Part shown: in pieces, positions 62,180 through 64,000 of the stretch | Position numbering within the stretch: position 1 is the first letter of the stretch | Layout: every line of letters starts with the position of its first letter | Assembly (NCBI RefSeq): GCF_933775445.1 | Contig: NC_065873.1 | Location: forward strand, 27,466,001-27,530,000 | Length of the DNA stretch: 64,000 nucleotides | Direction: 5' to 3' | From: Argentina anserina | Lineage: Eukaryota > Streptophyta > Magnoliopsida > Rosales > Rosaceae | The notes under the pieces: model-generated | What the model was told of the DNA's origin: nothing | Database searches by the model: none | The model's input: the letters and a program-made list of their open reading frames with translations, nothing else | Program-made: the position numbers and the translations under genes

Positions 62180-62228
62180 AAGATCTGCGAGGGAACCCTT
62201 TTCTTTACGATGGAGTTAGGAATTGGGT

Positions 62229-62237
62229 TTTATATAT
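62229..62237 (-). promoter_or_regulatory. TATA-like box of PEX4
   Basis: The minus strand reads TATATAAAA here, about 55 bp upstream of the CT-rich leader, consistent with transcription starting near 62200. Confidence 0.5.
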
Positions 62238-63070
62238 CGTGCGGGAAGGGGTACTGTAAGAACTCTCTCGTCTACAAATGACAAAGCGCCACGTCAGTAG
62301 ACGAGTTTTATCATCCAAAAACAGAAACCAAGGTTTCTAGCGTCTTCGTGTTTTGGTCTTCAAGACTTCAACGATAAATGAGGTTTCATGTTCAAATGTT
62401 CTTTTTATTGAATAGAAAAATAAATGTGATTACGTCTCTCATGTAATTGAAAAATAATAGATTAATCGTGGTGAGAGGTCATGTCAAAACGCTTATTCCT
62501 CTTGACGGCTAAGAACGGACTCTAATCAAGAGGTTTTTAGTAACTCAACTACTAATCAGAGTTGGGAAGACTACAATGTAATTAAAATGAGGAAGGTTTA
62601 CACTGTTGTGATTAACAAATTACATGGCTGGATGGAGAATTACATTATTTGTGCTGTGATCTGAAAGTTATCGCTATATCTCGAATCTACACTGTTGCGT
62701 TGGTAATCATATTGACGACCAGTTAAAAACCCTCACATCGTCAAACCAGGCGGCCACAGGCTTACCCAACAACAATCAAGAATCAAACAGATGGGAAACA
62801 AGGTTCAGACTAATTGGAAAGTAAACTGACAAAAGCAAATTTCATAAATTCAATCTAATCCACAAGGCCTCCCTTTTTTGTCTGGGTTTCTTTTTTCTTT
62901 TTTCTACAAAGAATGTACATGATCCCAATGCCATACAATGTGCTAACCCAAATTTGGAGCCAAAATCTCATATAAAAATTATATATAACGAAAGAGAAAA
63001 AAAAAAAAAAAAAGGCAAATCAACTAAGGTGGCCAAAATAATGGGGAAGGGGCAAAAACCACCAACAATT
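62238..63070. other. PEX4 promoter side and TOL 3' flank
   Basis: No gene recognised. An A-rich tract at about 62993-63013 lies just downstream of the TOL stop codon. Confidence 0.45.
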
Positions 63071-64000
63071 TCAGAGACTACCAGTTGTGCCGGCAGTCGG
63101 TTTTGATGGTTTCAGTTTTGCAAAATCAACAAGGTCTCCAAACAGCTTGTCCTCTGGCTTGGCTGGCCTGCTAGGCGGGTTATACGATGATGTAGGAGCC
63201 TGGTAGGCGTTTCTCATACCATTATCATTGACAGACATACCGTGCATCTGCTGCTGAAGATAATGCGCCTGCTGCTGCTGCTGCTGCTGTTGCTGATGAT
63301 AGTATTGCGCATGAAGCTGTTGCTGCTGAAGGTATTGCGCTTGTTGATGCTGCTGCTGATAATATTGCCCTTGTTGATGCTGCTGCTGAAAGTATTGTGC
63401 TTGTTGTTGCTGATCATAGCCATAGGGGGTTATTTGATTGCCATACATTTGTTGAGGGTACGCAGATGACATTTGACCGGCTTGAGTAGGTGGCTGTGGA
63501 ACCATACCCATAGATGGACCTTGAAGTGGTTGAGGAGGTGCCAAACCCAACTGACTGCTTGGAGCAACCTGCTGATTGATTGCCGACAAATGGTTACTTG
63601 TAATTGGTTGAATGTACATACCAACTACCGGGTCACTAGTTGACCGTTGAGGACCCTGTGGAACGAAACCACCCTGTGCATGTGTGACAACCACTTGAGT
63701 GACTTGCATTGGTGGTGCATATGGAGAACCTGCTACTGGGCTTCCATCATCTACTGACTGAGCCTCCCAAGGGGGTGGTGGTAGTGATCCACTGGTTGGT
63801 GAACCTGCCCAACCATGTGAAATGTAAGAGCATTGTAAATTTACAGTATCCAAAAGCACAGGATAAATAGCAAAGCATAAATATTTTTTATGCCTTATGC
63901 AATCACCAACTGCTGGCACATCACCAGAAGTGGATAGGAGATCAATCTCACATTTCTATCTAACAATATTCAAGGAAATGAAGTCATAATCATGATGTAC
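63071..64000 (-). CDS. TOM1-like protein (TOL), C-terminal exons, truncated by the window
   Basis: C-terminal part of a plant TOM1-like (VHS-GAT) protein, a ubiquitin receptor acting with ESCRT in sorting membrane proteins to the vacuole. The last exon is 63804-63071; a preceding short exon (about 63955-63907, KCEIDLLSTSGDVPAVG) joins in frame to GSPTSGSLPPPPWEAQSV. Further family features are QVTQVVVTHAQ, GMYIQPITS and the terminal PEDKLFGDLVDFAKLKPSKP with GSL at the end. The VHS and GAT domains lie upstream, outside the window. Residues coded at about 63240-63420 form a Gln-rich block. The reading frame is open to the splice junction. The exact TOL paralogue (TOL6/TOL9 side) is not settled. 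Confidence 0.88.
63240..63420 (-). repeat. Gln-rich repeat block in the TOL exon
   Basis: On the minus strand, CAG/CAA-rich units of about 10-11 codons (QYFQQQHQQG, QYYQQQHQQA, QYLQQQQLHA) repeat four times and end in a run of nine Gln codons. The block is a likely length-polymorphic site. Confidence 0.85.

Overview
This is a stretch of plant nuclear DNA. The genes have GT-AG introns, the spacers are AT-rich with (TA)n, (CT)n and (TG)n microsatellites, and many small transposon-derived repeats are present. The gene families are flowering-plant ones: EMF1, IRX9H, TCX/TSO1-like, TOL and PEX4. Short introns and the overall style suggest a eudicot with a fairly compact genome. Rosaceae is my guess, but the sequence alone does not prove it. 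I see no rRNA, tRNA, CRISPR, viral or bacterial gene.

Layout. 0-6.8 kb (all minus strand): a glyoxal-oxidase-like gene, a decayed bark-storage-protein-like gene plus a fragment of a second copy, and a broken RING-H2 gene. 6.8-12.5 kb: repeats, a 614-bp TIR element, and a second broken RING-H2 copy on the plus strand, an inverted duplicate of the first. 12.6-25.8 kb is gene-dense: IRX9H (minus), EMC1 (plus), an intronless ARM-repeat gene (plus), and an L-gulonolactone-oxidase-like gene (plus) with one frameshift. 25.9-31.6 kb: a TIR element with TAA target sites, a foldback element, and a LINE/SINE-type insertion with a 14-bp target-site duplication. 31.6-37.8 kb: EMF1 (minus) and its leader and promoter. 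37.8-47.2 kb: a gene-poor AT-rich desert with foldback and hAT-like elements and an RNase H relic. 47.3-57.0 kb: a TCX5/6-type CXC protein gene with an hAT-like element in an intron, then an alpha/beta-hydrolase gene. 57.4-59.7 kb: a tandem F-box pair, one dead and one intact. 60.1-62.2 kb: PEX4 (minus). 63.07 kb to the end: the 3' exons of a TOM1-like (TOL) gene (minus), cut by the window edge.

Exon models below were built by hand from the reading frame and GT/AG signals. The full-length models (GLOX-like, IRX9H, EMC1, EMF1, TCX, hydrolase, PEX4) each close in frame. The genes do not form a pathway. Several are housekeeping (EMC1 in ER membrane insertion, PEX4 in peroxisome receptor recycling, TOL in ubiquitin-dependent sorting, IRX9H in xylan synthesis) and two are chromatin or cell-cycle regulators (EMF1, TCX).

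The main theme outside the intact genes is local duplication followed by decay: the RING-H2 pair, the bark-storage pair and the F-box pair, with non-autonomous transposons between and inside genes. I found no convincing new multi-gene system. The points most worth checking are the missing copper-ligand histidine in the glyoxal-oxidase-like protein, the independently broken inverted RING-H2 pair, the single-base frameshift in the gulonolactone-oxidase gene, and the two foldback repeats that could give hairpin RNA.
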